From Planctomycetota bacterium (GTDB lineage: Bacteria > Planctomycetota > Planctomycetia > Pirellulales > Pirellulaceae): 30,854 nt of DNA. The notes under the pieces were generated by a model that searched no databases, had not been told where the DNA came from, and was given only the letters and a program-made list of their open reading frames with translations. The position numbers and the translations under genes are program-made. Positions 1 through 9,425 of the stretch are shown here, in pieces. The stretch is taken from contig JAJDEH010000260.1 of assembly GCA_029259935.1 (NCBI GenBank), forward strand, positions 1 to 30,854. Reading direction: 5' to 3'. The first letter of the stretch is position 1, and each line of letters opens with the position of its first letter.

Positions 1-177
1 TCGCGCTGCCGGCTTGGGATCCGATGGGTTCCTTGGCGCGCGGCTGAAGGAGTCGGGTTGGCCTGCTAGCAAGCTAATGAGGCGTAACTGCCATCTGCCC
101 TTGCCGTCGCTTGAGCCGCTTTCTATACTCCTCGACCGCTATCGCTCCGCGGATGCCGGACCCGGTCAACTCCCAAT

Positions 178-199
178 GACCTGCCGGTTTCGGCAGGTC
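178..199. repeat. hairpin, 9-bp stem with 4-nt loop
   Basis: GACCTGCCG (178-186) and CGGCAGGTC (191-199) are perfect reverse complements around the loop GTTT. The stem is GC-rich, but no T-tract follows on either side, so a classical Rho-independent terminator is not supported. It could be a transcript-end hairpin or part of a structured RNA. Confidence 0.6.
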
Positions 200-400
200 G
201 AATCCGTACGCGGGCGACGTTGTTTAGTTGGCAATGTTGGCTTGGCGCATCATCGTGGCAAGTGGTCTGTTGCCTTAAGTCCACACAGCCCACACAGGCG
301 TCCAAGTCACATGGGAATGGTATAAGAAGGTCGCCACGGGAAAAAACGAATTTGGAGGCGTCCGCAGGACGATAAATCGAGAGCTTTCACAACGAATCGC

Positions 401-415
401 GTTGACAACGTCAAC
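401..415. repeat. 15-bp dyad GTTGAC-N3-GTCAAC
   Basis: GTTGAC (401-406) and GTCAAC (410-415) are perfect inverted copies with the spacer AAC. The size fits a dimeric repressor site, but it lies about 290 bp from the nearest supported gene start and its binding protein is unknown. Confidence 0.4.
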
Positions 416-512
416 CGTTAGCACGGATTGCTTCTCGACGACACGGACCGCGGCGCCTGGTGCGAAAGCCTAACGTATATTTTAGGGTGGTTGAATCGTC
501 CGCAGTCAAACT

Positions 513-530
513 AGATGTCCGTCGACATCT
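513..530. repeat. 18-bp dyad AGATGTC-N4-GACATCT
   Basis: AGATGTC (513-519) and GACATCT (524-530) are perfect reverse complements around CGTC. It is a hairpin or operator-sized dyad about 175 bp upstream of the flgM-like gene. Function is unknown. Confidence 0.4.
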
Positions 531-703
531 CAAGCAGTCCGTGTTTGCAAGTTTTCCCGTTTGGGCAAACCCCCGACGACACGAATTCTGCTGTTGGCGA
601 TGAAACTCCCAACCAGTTCTGGTTAGACAAAACGTGACCTTTCCGTCGTGCTGGAGTAGAATACTGTGGCACGTCGCCGAGAAGTTCACGGGGGAGATCA
701 GCA

Positions 704-982
704 ATGCAAATCCAAGGCCCTGCACACGTCCACGGACCACAGCCCGTTAACGCGCCTCACCGCGCCCAATCCACTCAACCTTCCGATCAGGCAACCGCGA
801 CGCAAGCGGCGGACCAGTTGGACATTTCTCGCGAGGCGGATTTCGTAAGCCGCGCCCGGGACATTCCCGACATCCGCGCCGATCGCGTCAATCAAATTCG
901 GGCCGCGATCGAAGCTGGCGAGTATGAAACGCCAGAAAAATTGGAAGTCGCCGTCGAGCGATTGTTCGCGGAAATTGGCTAG
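704..982 (+). CDS. flgM: FlgM-like anti-sigma-28 factor
   Basis: This 92-residue protein resembles FlgM, the anti-sigma factor that holds the flagellar sigma factor FliA inactive until the hook-basal body is complete. The N-terminal half (residues 1-40) is Gln/Pro/Thr-rich and looks disordered, as in FlgM. The C-terminal half carries the FlgM-type pattern: a short 'QLDISREADF' segment, then 'IPDIRADRVNQIRAAIEAG' and a final helix 'KLEVAVERLF', matching the sigma-binding helices. The start ATG at 704 is preceded by GGGGAG at a good distance. No other flagellar gene is visible nearby, so it appears as a single gene. Family membership is a motif judgement; the partner sigma factor is not in the window. 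Confidence 0.72.
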   Translation: MQIQGPAHVHGPQPVNAPHRAQSTQPSDQATATQAADQLDISREADFVSRARDIPDIRADRVNQIRAAIEAGEYETPEKLEVAVERLFAEIG

Positions 983-1325
983 CGGAGTTTGCGGGAGGGT
1001 CGCCGCCGACTCGGCTTCGCGCCCCGATCGCTCTCTAATCGCTGACCGCGATCCACGGTTTGGATATTCCGCGTGCGCGATGGTTGGCACGTCACCCATC
1101 CCAATGACTAGACTGCTTGCAATCGGAGAGGTGGCTCTTAGAATCAGGTGATGGCGGTTCGATCGCAAAATTCAATCGCCAACCTTTTCGGTTGAAAGAT
1201 TTTTCTTGCGAGGTAGCGCCACGGAGCAGTTCGCGCTTAAGCTTACGATGCCATCTCGTTTGTCGCCTGCTTGCCCCGTCGGCAACAACCTTCACTAACC
1301 AAGTAACCCAAAATGAAACTGAGCT
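983..1325. other. intergenic region between the flgM-like gene and the Fur-family gene
   Basis: No supported gene is seen. A weak hairpin CAACC/GGTTG (1180-1184 and 1190-1194, loop TTTTC) is followed by a short T-run near 1201 and could act as a weak terminator for the upstream gene. No clear Fur-box-like 19-bp AT-rich dyad was found in front of the regulator at 1326. Confidence 0.35.
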
Positions 1326-1853
1326 ATGTCAGATGAAATCTCTCTCGGAACGTCCGATGACGATTCACTTGGAAGTGTCGATGTGGCTCTTTCGCCGATG
1401 GAGCGATTTGAAGAGTACTTGCAAAGCCGTGGCATGCGCAGCACCGAACAACGCCGGATTCTGGTAGACCACGTCTTCAGCCACCATGATCATTTCGACG
1501 CCGAGCAACTGATGGACCAACTGCCGCGCCGCGGCGAGACGGGGCATGTCAGTCGGCCCACGGTGTATCGCACGCTGGCGGAGTTCGTCGACGCAGGCTT
1601 GCTGAGAAAGTTTGAACTGGAGGGCCGCGCGGTTTACGAACATGATTACGGGTATCCGCAGCACGACCATCTGCATTGCGAAAAGTGCCAAAAGCTGATT
1701 GAGTTTGAAAGTGACGAGTTGCGTGAACTTCGTGATCGGGTGGCGCGAGAACATAATTTTCGCGTTTCAAGCCATCGATTGCTGATCAGTGGCATCTGCA
1801 ACGACTGCGCTCTTGCGCGTCGCCGGGCTCGGAAAAGTTTGGATCGAATCTGA
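1326..1853 (+). CDS. Fur-family metal-responsive transcriptional regulator
   Basis: A 175-residue member of the Fur/PerR/Zur family, cytoplasmic dimeric repressors controlling metal uptake or peroxide genes. Residues 25-95 form the winged helix, with the typical 'RPTVYRTLAEFVDAGLL' recognition region at 77-93. The dimerisation half carries 'HDHLHCEKC' (113-121) and a second CxxC at C158/C161, the four cysteines that bind structural zinc. The first 24 residues are an acidic extension. A later Met at residue 25 is a possible alternative start, and the ribosome site before 1326 is weak. The gene converges on purB with only 11 bp between stop codons. Sequence alone does not tell Fur from PerR or Zur, so no symbol is given. 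Confidence 0.9.
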   Translation: MSDEISLGTSDDDSLGSVDVALSPMERFEEYLQSRGMRSTEQRRILVDHVFSHHDHFDAEQLMDQLPRRGETGHVSRPTVYRTLAEFVDAGLLRKFELEGRAVYEHDYGYPQHDHLHCEKCQKLIEFESDELRELRDRVAREHNFRVSSHRLLISGICNDCALARRRARKSLDRI

Positions 1854-1864
1854 CGCCGGCGTTA

Positions 1865-3295
1865 TCAAACTGACACGTCCGCCGATAATTCGTCGCTCTC
1901 GCCGGCGTGCTTTTCCAGTAGCGGCTGAATGACTTCCGCAAGAAATTCGTCAACTTGTCGCGGTGCGCGACCGACGAATTGATTGGCATCGGTGAGCGCG
2001 GAAAGATCGACGCTGGAAAAGTGTTCGTCCACGGCAAGTCGTTCGAGCAAGTCGTTCGGTTGACCTTCATTCTTCACCGCTGCCGCCGCCGCCTGGCTGT
2101 GCGTTCGAATCCGTTCATGAAGTTCCTGACGATCCCCTCCCGCGGCCACGGCGGCCATCAAGATGTTTTCCGTTGCCATGAACGGGAGTTCCTCGCGCAA
2201 GTGCTTGGCGATGACGTTTGGATAAACCACCAAACCGCTGGCGACGTTTTGGTAGAGTACCAAGATTGCATCCACGGCCAAAAATGCTTGCGGCAGGACA
2301 AGACGCCGGTTGGCGCTGTCATCCAGCGTGCGTTCCATCCACTGCGTGGCCATCGTGGCGGCCGGGCTCGACTGCAAACTGATCACGAATCGTGCCAAGG
2401 AACAGATTCGCTCGCTGCGCATTGGATTCCGTTTGTAGGCCATTGCCGAGGAACCTATCTGGCCTTCCTCGAACGGTTCCTCAATTTCCTTTTGATTGGC
2501 AAGCAGCCGCAAGTCGGTTGCCGCCTTGTGCGCGCTTTGCGCGATGCCCGACAACGCATCGAGTACCTGAGCGTCCACCTTGCGCGAGTAGGTTTGGCCC
2601 GTGGCCGCGTAGGTGTGGTCGAATCCCATTTTCTCGGCAACAAGCTGTTCGAGCCGGCGGACTTTGGCATCGTCGCCCGCAAACAGTTCCAGGAAACTCG
2701 CTTGTGTGCCGGTCGTTCCCTTGGTGCTTCGCGCACGCAACGAGTCCAGCCGATGTTCGAGCTCTTCAAGATCCAGCACAAGATCGTAGGCCCACAAGCA
2801 TGCTCGCTTGCCGACCGTGGTGGGTTGGGCGGGTTGCAGATGGGTGAAGCCAAGGCAGGCAAGATCGCGGTGTCGCCGTGCGAAGTCGGACAATCCGCCG
2901 ATCACATTAACGAGACGCTGACGTACCAACTTCAACCCGTCCCGCAGTAGCATTAGGTCGGTGTTGTCGGTGACGAAGCAACTGGTCGCGCCTAGATGAA
3001 TGATCGGCTTGGCCGTCGGACACACATCGCCATAGGTGTGAACATGCGCCATGACATCGTGTCGGCGAATTCGTTCATGCTCCCGGGCGGCGTCGAAATC
3101 GATATCGTCGACGTGGTTCTTTAGCTCTTCAATCTGTTCGTTCGAGATCGCCAGCCCCAGTTCTTGCTGCGCTTCCGCCAAGGCGATCCACAACCGCCGC
3201 CACGTGCTGAACTTTCGTTGGGCTCCCCAAAGTTGGCTCATTTCCCGTGAGGCATAGCGGCTAAGGAGCGGGTTTTCGTATCGGTCTTTTGACAT
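1865..3295 (-). CDS. purB: adenylosuccinate lyase
   Basis: PurB catalyses two fumarate-releasing steps of purine synthesis: SAICAR to AICAR, and adenylosuccinate to AMP. The protein of about 476 residues has the fumarase/aspartase superfamily layout: the '[10 protein letters not shown]' segment (78-86), '[12 protein letters not shown]' (102-113), the active-site region '[16 protein letters not shown]' (149-164), and the signature '[12 protein letters not shown]' (281-292) of the catalytic flexible loop. The chosen start gives [10 protein letters not shown], which fits the usual N-terminus of the family; an in-frame ATG at 3310 would add five residues. Neither start has a strong ribosome binding site. 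No neighbouring purine genes are visible. A long open frame on the opposite strand (1955-2950) is a shadow of this gene. Confidence 0.95.
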   Translation of the reverse strand: MSKDRYENPLLSRYASREMSQLWGAQRKFSTWRRLWIALAEAQQELGLAISNEQIEELKNHVDDIDFDAAREHERIRRHDVMAHVHTYGDVCPTAKPIIHLGATSCFVTDNTDLMLLRDGLKLVRQRLVNVIGGLSDFARRHRDLACLGFTHLQPAQPTTVGKRACLWAYDLVLDLEELEHRLDSLRARSTKGTTGTQASFLELFAGDDAKVRRLEQLVAEKMGFDHTYAATGQTYSRKVDAQVLDALSGIAQSAHKAATDLRLLANQKEIEEPFEEGQIGSSAMAYKRNPMRSERICSLARFVISLQSSPAATMATQWMERTLDDSANRRLVLPQAFLAVDAILVLYQNVASGLVVYPNVIAKHLREELPFMATENILMAAVAAGGDRQELHERIRTHSQAAAAAVKNEGQPNDLLERLAVDEHFSSVDLSALTDANQFVGRAPRQVDEFLAEVIQPLLEKHAGESDELSADVSV

Positions 3296-3437
3296 CTTGC
3301 GGGCCCACATGTTTCAAAAACTCGATTGTAGTGGATTCGATGGTGCCCTTCCATGACGGCACGGTGGCGGCACTCACTCGTGTAGGCGGGCGCTGGTGAA
3401 TTCCGAGTTCTGAGAAGTATCAGTCCGCCGAAAATCT

Positions 3438-3469
3438 GAACCGGCACGAACCGGCACGAACCGGCACGA
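3438..3469. repeat. 10-bp tandem repeat, about 3.2 copies
   Basis: The unit GAACCGGCAC occurs three times in perfect tandem followed by GA. It lies in the 250-bp divergent gap between purB and the secreted-protein gene at 3548. The 10-bp period is close to one DNA turn, so it could phase protein binding, or it may simply be a slippage tract. Confidence 0.8.
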
Positions 3470-3547
3470 GCTCATTTCCCACTCGCTCGCCGATGGATTA
3501 CAATGTCCCTCGGAATCTTTCTTATGAATAATTAATAAGGACGGGAA

Positions 3548-4726
3548 ATGAAGAATCTATCGAGAACTTCCACGGTGATCGCGTTGAGCGCTGTTTGCTG
3601 GATGGCTGCGGCCGCCCATGCAGAACAGGTCGACGTAGCATCTCAGGTAAAGAAGATTCGCGGTGTTGGTGCCAAGGCCTCCGGTCATGCGGGGGCGATT
3701 GCCGCGGCCAAAGTGCTAAGCAAGGCGGATGCCGATCAGTTGCCCATGATCCTAGCCGGCATGGATGGCACGAGCGAGTTGGCGATGAATTGGTTGCGCG
3801 TGGTCGCGGAAACCGTGGCTCAACGCGGCACTCAAGCGGACCAAAAACTGCCTGTCAAAGCTCTCGAAGAGTTCCTCGCCGATACGAAACACGCTCCCCG
3901 CGCGCGGCGACTGGCTTACGAACTGATCCTACACGTGGACAAGTCGGCCAAGGAGCGGTTGATTCCAGGACTGATCAATGATCCAAGCCTGGAACTGCGC
4001 CGCGACGCCGTGGCGATGCGAACCGAAAAGGCCGATTCGCAAATCGGCAAGAATAAAATGGCAGCGGCCAGGATCTACCGCGAAGCATTAACCGCGGCCC
4101 GCGACTTGGATCAGGTTAACGGCGTTGCCAAGAAGTTGCGAGACCTGGGGGAAAAGGTCGACCTGTCGCGTCATTTCGGATTTGTCATGAACTGGAAGCT
4201 TGCCGGTCCCTTCGACAATGCCGACAAGAAGGGATTCGAGGTTGCCTATCCGCCGGAAACTGCAGTCGACCTGGGCGCGAAGTATACGGGCAAGGACGAT
4301 CAAGTCGTTGAGTGGAAAGACGCCGCCACGACCGACGAATTTGGAGTGGTCGATTTGAACGAGATTTTGGGCAAGCACAAAGGCGCAATCACCTACGCCT
4401 ATGCCGAATTCACGGCTGGAAGAAGGCAGCCCATCGACCTGCGACTGGGCTGTATTAACGCTAACAAGATTTGGCTGAACGGCGAATTGCTGACGGCCAA
4501 TGAAGTTTATCATGCCAATACAAGTGTCGATCAGTACACCGGTTCCGGCGAGTTGAAAAAAGGCAAAAACAAGATTCTGGTAAAGATCTGTCAAAACGAG
4601 CAGACCGAATCGTGGGCGCAGCGTTGGCAATTCCAACTACGCGTGTGTGATCAATATGGAACCGCCGTCCTGTCAGTGGACCGTCCCACGGCGTCGACGG
4701 CCTCGCTGCCAACAACCAAGCGCTAG
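3548..4726 (+). CDS. secreted protein with helical N-terminal half and beta-sandwich-like C-terminal domain, function unknown
   Basis: I do not recognise a named family. The 392-residue protein starts with a signal peptide (residues 1-25, ending AAAHA before EQ), so it is exported. Residues about 30-190 are Ala/Leu-rich and helical, similar to HEAT or armadillo-type repeats. Residues about 205-375 look like a carbohydrate-binding or jelly-roll domain: 'FVMNWKLAGPFDN', then 'IDLRLGCINANKIWLNGELL', and 'KNKILVKICQNE', a pattern common in planctomycete secreted proteins. The start at 3548 is preceded by AAGGACGGGA. The next gene, a secreted propeller, starts 55 bp after the stop on the same strand, so they are probably co-transcribed. 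A role in envelope or polysaccharide binding is inference only. Confidence 0.8.
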   Translation: MKNLSRTSTVIALSAVCWMAAAAHAEQVDVASQVKKIRGVGAKASGHAGAIAAAKVLSKADADQLPMILAGMDGTSELAMNWLRVVAETVAQRGTQADQKLPVKALEEFLADTKHAPRARRLAYELILHVDKSAKERLIPGLINDPSLELRRDAVAMRTEKADSQIGKNKMAAARIYREALTAARDLDQVNGVAKKLRDLGEKVDLSRHFGFVMNWKLAGPFDNADKKGFEVAYPPETAVDLGAKYTGKDDQVVEWKDAATTDEFGVVDLNEILGKHKGAITYAYAEFTAGRRQPIDLRLGCINANKIWLNGELLTANEVYHANTSVDQYTGSGELKKGKNKILVKICQNEQTESWAQRWQFQLRVCDQYGTAVLSVDRPTASTASLPTTKR

Positions 4727-4781
4727 CGAAGTCTCGTCGCCCGCTTTGACTCAAATCACCTAAGCCTAAACTGAGAAAAAT

Positions 4782-5987
4782 ATGAACCGCATCGTCGCAT
4801 GTTCCCTGATCGCTCTTTCCGTGTTGGTGTTATCCGCGGCCGATTGGGCCGAGTTTCGAGGCCCAGGCGGGAACGGCGTTGCCAGAGTTGCAGCACCCGT
4901 GAAATGGAGTGAGACCGAAAACGTGGCCTGGAAAGCGGAAATTCCCGGCCGCGGTCCCGCGAGTCCGATTGTGGTTGGCGATTTGGTTGTTGTCACCTGC
5001 TCGAGCGGAACGAAACAAGACCGCCTTCATGTGCTGGGGTTTGACTCGGCGAGTGGCGAACGGCAATGGCACCGACAGTTTTGGGCCACCGGCCGGACGT
5101 ACACGCATCCCTCGATGGGCGTCGCCGCTCCGACGCCCGCCAGTGACGGTGAGCGAATCTTCGCGTTCTACTCGTCGAATGATCTTGTCTGCCTGGACTT
5201 GGAAGGGAATTTGTTGTGGTATCGTGGCCTGGCCCACGATTTCCCCAAGGCGGGCAACGATGTCGGTATGTCTTCCTCGCCCGTTGTCGCCGGAAATACG
5301 GTGATTGTGCAGGTCGAGTGTCAGGGCGATTCCTTTGCCACGGGACTGAATGTCGAAAACGGCGAGACTCGTTGGCACGTCGAGCGCGCTCACGGCGCGA
5401 ATTGGTCGTCTCCCACGATCTTACCCGGGAACGGTAAACGAAAGGACGTCGTACTGTTGCAATCTCCCACGGGCTTGACCGCTCATGATGTCGCGACCGG
5501 AGATGAAGTTTGGAAGTTTGAAGAAAAATTCGGCACGATCCCGTCGCCACTGGTAGTCGGCAGTCGCGTTTACTTGCCAACGAACGGCCTAATCGCTTTT
5601 GAATTCGGTGAAGATTCCTACTCGCCGGAAGTCGTGTGGGAATCGCGCAAACTGGGGCCTGGCGCTCCGAGTCCGATTCAACACAAAGATCGCTTGTACG
5701 TCTTGTCAGGCACGGTGTTGACCTGTGCGGATGCCAACTCGGGAAAGTCCGTTTGGAATCTGCGCGTTCCCGGCGGACGCTACTGGGCGACACCCGTGAT
5801 CGCGGGCGACCATTTGTATTGCGTCAATCAGGACGGACTGGTGCGGGTTATCAAACTGGGTGAGAAGAAGGGAGAGATTGTCGCCGAAAACAAATTCGAC
5901 GACACCTTGCAGGCAACTCCCGCGATTTCCAACGGGGCCATTTACTTTCGCGGTGATGCTCATCTTTGGAAAGTCGCGGAGAAGTAG
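4782..5987 (+). CDS. secreted PQQ-type beta-propeller protein
   Basis: A 401-residue exported protein with a short signal peptide (residues 1-19, ending VLSAA). It continues with 'WAEFRGPGGNGVA', the typical opening of a large planctomycete family, then repeating blades of the PQQ/BamB type: 'SPIVVGDLVVV', 'SASGERQWHRQF', 'SPVVAGNTVIVQ', 'VENGETRWHVE', 'DVATGDEVWKFE', 'ATPVIAGDHLYC' and 'ATPAISNGAIYF'. The fold is about seven or eight blades. No cofactor or catalytic residues of a PQQ dehydrogenase are seen, so enzymatic activity is not claimed; such proteins often act as scaffolds. It lies 55 bp after the previous secreted-protein gene and only 11 bp before aroA, which suggests one operon. 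Confidence 0.88.
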   Translation: MNRIVACSLIALSVLVLSAADWAEFRGPGGNGVARVAAPVKWSETENVAWKAEIPGRGPASPIVVGDLVVVTCSSGTKQDRLHVLGFDSASGERQWHRQFWATGRTYTHPSMGVAAPTPASDGERIFAFYSSNDLVCLDLEGNLLWYRGLAHDFPKAGNDVGMSSSPVVAGNTVIVQVECQGDSFATGLNVENGETRWHVERAHGANWSSPTILPGNGKRKDVVLLQSPTGLTAHDVATGDEVWKFEEKFGTIPSPLVVGSRVYLPTNGLIAFEFGEDSYSPEVVWESRKLGPGAPSPIQHKDRLYVLSGTVLTCADANSGKSVWNLRVPGGRYWATPVIAGDHLYCVNQDGLVRVIKLGEKKGEIVAENKFDDTLQATPAISNGAIYFRGDAHLWKVAEK

Positions 5988-5998
5988 CGGCATGACCG

Positions 5999-7264
<1,266 letters not shown>

Positions 7265-7280
7265 TTTGCAAGGGAATAGC

Positions 7281-7333
7281 TTGTGGTGCGGGCGTCCCGC
7301 CTGCCCATCGCAGCCGAGACGGCTGCACGACAA
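7281..7333. repeat. REP-like intergenic element, copy 1
   Basis: A 53-bp element with near-perfect inverted ends, TTGTGGTGC (7281-7289) and GCACGACAA (7325-7333), one mismatch. Inside is the perfect hairpin GCAGCC-GAGAC-GGCTGC. It fills the gap between the stops of aroA and the convergent caspase-like gene, a position typical of bidirectional transcript ends. A second copy in the same orientation lies at 13145-13198. Confidence 0.85.
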
Positions 7334-8527
7334 TTAGCCTTCGTCGTCCGATTCCGCTTGCGGGTCGGTAGACTTCGTTTCGCCAGGCTTTTCGTCTGGT
7401 TTCGCTTCCTCGGGCTCACCTTCCTCGGGCTCACCTTCCACGGGCTTATCGCCCTCGGGCTTGGTTTCGACAGCTTCGGTCTCGGCCGCGTCTTCCTTTG
7501 GGCTTTCTTCCGGCATGACGAAGTGTAGCGAGGTTTTGGTGGCCAGAGCGCCGTCCGAGTTGGGACGAATCTTCGGTGGCTTGGAGTCTTCGGTGGCGCG
7601 ACCTCCTTGCTCTTCATTCAGATAGTCCAACTGCAACTCGGTCCCGCGACCGTCGCCGTTGTCGTCCAAAAGGGCGTGCTCGGTGGCCAGCAGCATTTCG
7701 CCTAGGTAGCGTTGGGCAATGTTGCGGGTAACCGCGACATACAGATCGAACAGGCTGATGTTGCTATCGCTGTCGGCGTCGAATTCGTCCATCGCTGGGG
7801 GATCCGAAAGAACGTCGGCCAGCGCCGCGTGAAACAGAGTTTCGTTTGTTTCCAAATCCGCTTCCGTGGCCGAAATGACGATGCGGCCCTTGAGCGACAA
7901 CGCCCGTGTAAAGAACCCACTTACCGAAGTCGTCATCATGAAAACCTGCTGTCGGCACTTGAGCCCCTCAAACAGCATCGCGAAATCGTCTTGGTGAATG
8001 TCGCTACCCGGAACGTTGAGAAAACAGTTCCGACCGTCCCAGTGGGCGTGTCCCAGAACGATGACCCACAAGGTATCGTCGGGTTGAATTTGCTTGCGCA
8101 GATCGGCGACGTCGGCTTCGATTTCTTCTCGAGTCGCGCCACCGGTAGCGTTGGGCAGCACCGTGGAAAGATCTTGCTCGGGCAGCAAGCCGAACTGGAT
8201 GCGGATATTTTCCGACGAAAACCGCAGCCGGTTAATGAGACCGTTCGCGATACCCTGGACCGATTCCGCGTAAAGCTCTTGATGTTCTTCATCCCCCGGA
8301 TGGCCGCAGACAATCAGCGCCCATCGTGCCCCGACCGGCGCTTCGACTTTTGGTTTCTCGCTGAATAAATCATCCAACGATGGGATCGCTTCTTTGTCGC
8401 CTGCCGGCTGTGCGAGCAAATTGGGACCGGCGGCGAGAGAAAATGCACACCAAGCTGCGAACAATAGCAATCGAACCGAGCGGCGCCATAGGAGAAGGCC
8501 GAGAGGAAAGTCCGTCTGGAGGAACAT
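7334..8527 (-). CDS. secreted caspase/C13-like protein lacking the expected catalytic cysteine, with EF-hand-like loops
   Basis: The 397-residue product has an N-terminal signal (residues about 14-40, ending LLAQ). Residues 66-240 follow the caspase/legumain-type fold: 'RWALIVCGHPGDE', 'DDTLWVIVLGHAHWDG' (the His position, H160/H162), and 'RQQVFMMTTSVSGFF' (193-206) where active caspase-like enzymes have DxCxSG. Here TTSVSG replaces it, so no nucleophilic Cys is seen and the protein is probably not a protease. Two Asp-rich loops, 'DADSDSNISLFDL' (250-262) and 'DDNGDGRGTEL' (288-298), resemble EF-hand/dockerin calcium sites. The last 60 residues are Glu/Pro/Lys-rich with GEPEE repeats (15-bp DNA repeats at 7408-7452). 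The start at 8527 is preferred over upstream in-frame starts because it gives the signal peptide. It is the last gene of the five-gene operon. Confidence 0.75.
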   Translation of the reverse strand: MFLQTDFPLGLLLWRRSVRLLLFAAWCAFSLAAGPNLLAQPAGDKEAIPSLDDLFSEKPKVEAPVGARWALIVCGHPGDEEHQELYAESVQGIANGLINRLRFSSENIRIQFGLLPEQDLSTVLPNATGGATREEIEADVADLRKQIQPDDTLWVIVLGHAHWDGRNCFLNVPGSDIHQDDFAMLFEGLKCRQQVFMMTTSVSGFFTRALSLKGRIVISATEADLETNETLFHAALADVLSDPPAMDEFDADSDSNISLFDLYVAVTRNIAQRYLGEMLLATEHALLDDNGDGRGTELQLDYLNEEQGGRATEDSKPPKIRPNSDGALATKTSLHFVMPEESPKEDAAETEAVETKPEGDKPVEGEPEEGEPEEAKPDEKPGETKSTDPQAESDDEG

Positions 8528-8583
8528 GGATGCGATTTCCCTATTCAAGACTGTGAAACGCGGGCGGGGTGTTTGGCGAGAGA

Positions 8584-9378
8584 CTAATCGTTTTCTTTTA
8601 GGTAATCTGATATCGGCTTGACGATCGTAAAATGAACACTCATCGGATTGCGATTCGCCGGAAACTTCTTGGCCGTCCAAACGACCTTGCCACGATAGGT
8701 GCCGTCGAGTCCACCGGAGGTCCGGCGAATGAAGCAGTACTGCCATTGGTGACCGCCGACTACCTCCACGGCTTCCAGCAACAGCAACGATTCCGGATCC
8801 GTCCCCAGCGCGTAGGCAAAAACGATTCCGTCCAACACCTCGGTGCCCTTGGTCTCATATCGATAGAGCGGACTGGTGAGCCTGCGAAGCGACTCGCGAT
8901 CGGAATCGTCGGCTTCCCAGCCGAGCATCGTCGAACCGAACCGCTTGGCGATTACTTTCATCTGGCGCAAACGCAATGGCCGCGACTTCGCGGGCGGCGG
9001 TGCGTCGGGCACGGGCCGAAATTCGACACCGGGCTTTTGCGGGTGCCAAACAATCTGCTCACCGTCGCGCGCCACAATCTGGGTCCGCGAGAGCGAGTCG
9101 AATCCGCAGTTCAGCTTTTCCTTCCACGGATAAATCGCGGCCACGGCTTCGGGACGACCTTCGTGGAGGTAGAGGATGGTCAGGCCGTCTTTAGACCCCC
9201 GGGCGTTGTTGGCCCACCGTAACGCCGCGAGCGGTTTCATTGGCGTTTCACTATCGGGGGTTAGAAAGAGCTGGAAACGGGAGGGAGAAGCATCAATGGC
9301 TTGCCGAAGTTCCGCTTCGTCACTCGACACTCCAACCGAACTCACCAGCAGCAGGAAACAAAACATGATCTTCGCCAA
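8584..9378 (-). CDS. secreted protein of unknown function, paralog of the gene at 9426
   Basis: Function not recognised. The product (264 residues from a TTG at 9378; ATG at 9366 would remove four) has a signal-like N-terminus 'MFCFLLLVSSVGVSS'. It clearly shares a domain with the upstream neighbour: 'HEGRPEAVAAIYPW', 'IVWHPQKPGVEFRPVPDAP', 'RLRQMKVIAKRF', 'LRRLTSPLYRYE' and 'TDPESLLLLEAVEV' all have counterparts at the same spacing there. No metal-binding or catalytic motif stands out; the shared Trp, His and Tyr positions suggest a conserved binding surface. The gene lies 47 bp after its paralog and 56 bp before the caspase-like gene in the same operon. Confidence 0.78.
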   Translation of the reverse strand: MAKIMFCFLLLVSSVGVSSDEAELRQAIDASPSRFQLFLTPDSETPMKPLAALRWANNARGSKDGLTILYLHEGRPEAVAAIYPWKEKLNCGFDSLSRTQIVARDGEQIVWHPQKPGVEFRPVPDAPPPAKSRPLRLRQMKVIAKRFGSTMLGWEADDSDRESLRRLTSPLYRYETKGTEVLDGIVFAYALGTDPESLLLLEAVEVVGGHQWQYCFIRRTSGGLDGTYRGKVVWTAKKFPANRNPMSVHFTIVKPISDYLKEND

Positions 9379-9425
9379 CTCCCGAGGGCTTCCTCAATCG
9401 TGCGATGAAATAGTATTTCGGCGGG

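Larger units (their letters stand above)
1..703. other. non-coding stretch upstream of the flgM-like gene
   Basis: I see no convincing protein gene here. Open frames of about 60-110 codons exist on both strands, but their translations are rich in Arg, Pro and Cys and lack any recognisable domain or good ribosome binding site. Three short perfect dyads lie inside and are listed separately. No tRNA cloverleaf or rRNA-like sequence was recognised. The stretch may hold the 3' end of something outside the window or a regulatory or small-RNA region; nothing in it decides between these. Confidence 0.5.

Noticed and set aside
178..199. Rho-independent terminator at the 9-bp-stem hairpin
   Set aside because: There is no T-tract on either side; it is kept only as a hairpin.
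14..325. 103-codon open frame in the left non-coding stretch
   Set aside because: Composition is not protein-like, there is no ribosome site and no recognised motif.
667..690. Sigma-54-like -24 element TGGCACG upstream of the flgM-like gene
   Set aside because: The matching TTGC -12 element is absent at the required distance; a second TGGCACG near 1085 fails the same way.
1955..2950. 331-codon open frame on + opposite purB
   Set aside because: It lies wholly inside the well-supported purB on the other strand and its translation has no domain; long antisense frames are common in GC-rich genes.
7712..8368. 218-codon open frame on + opposite the caspase-like gene
   Set aside because: It is a shadow of the minus-strand gene, which has a signal peptide, family motifs and operon context.
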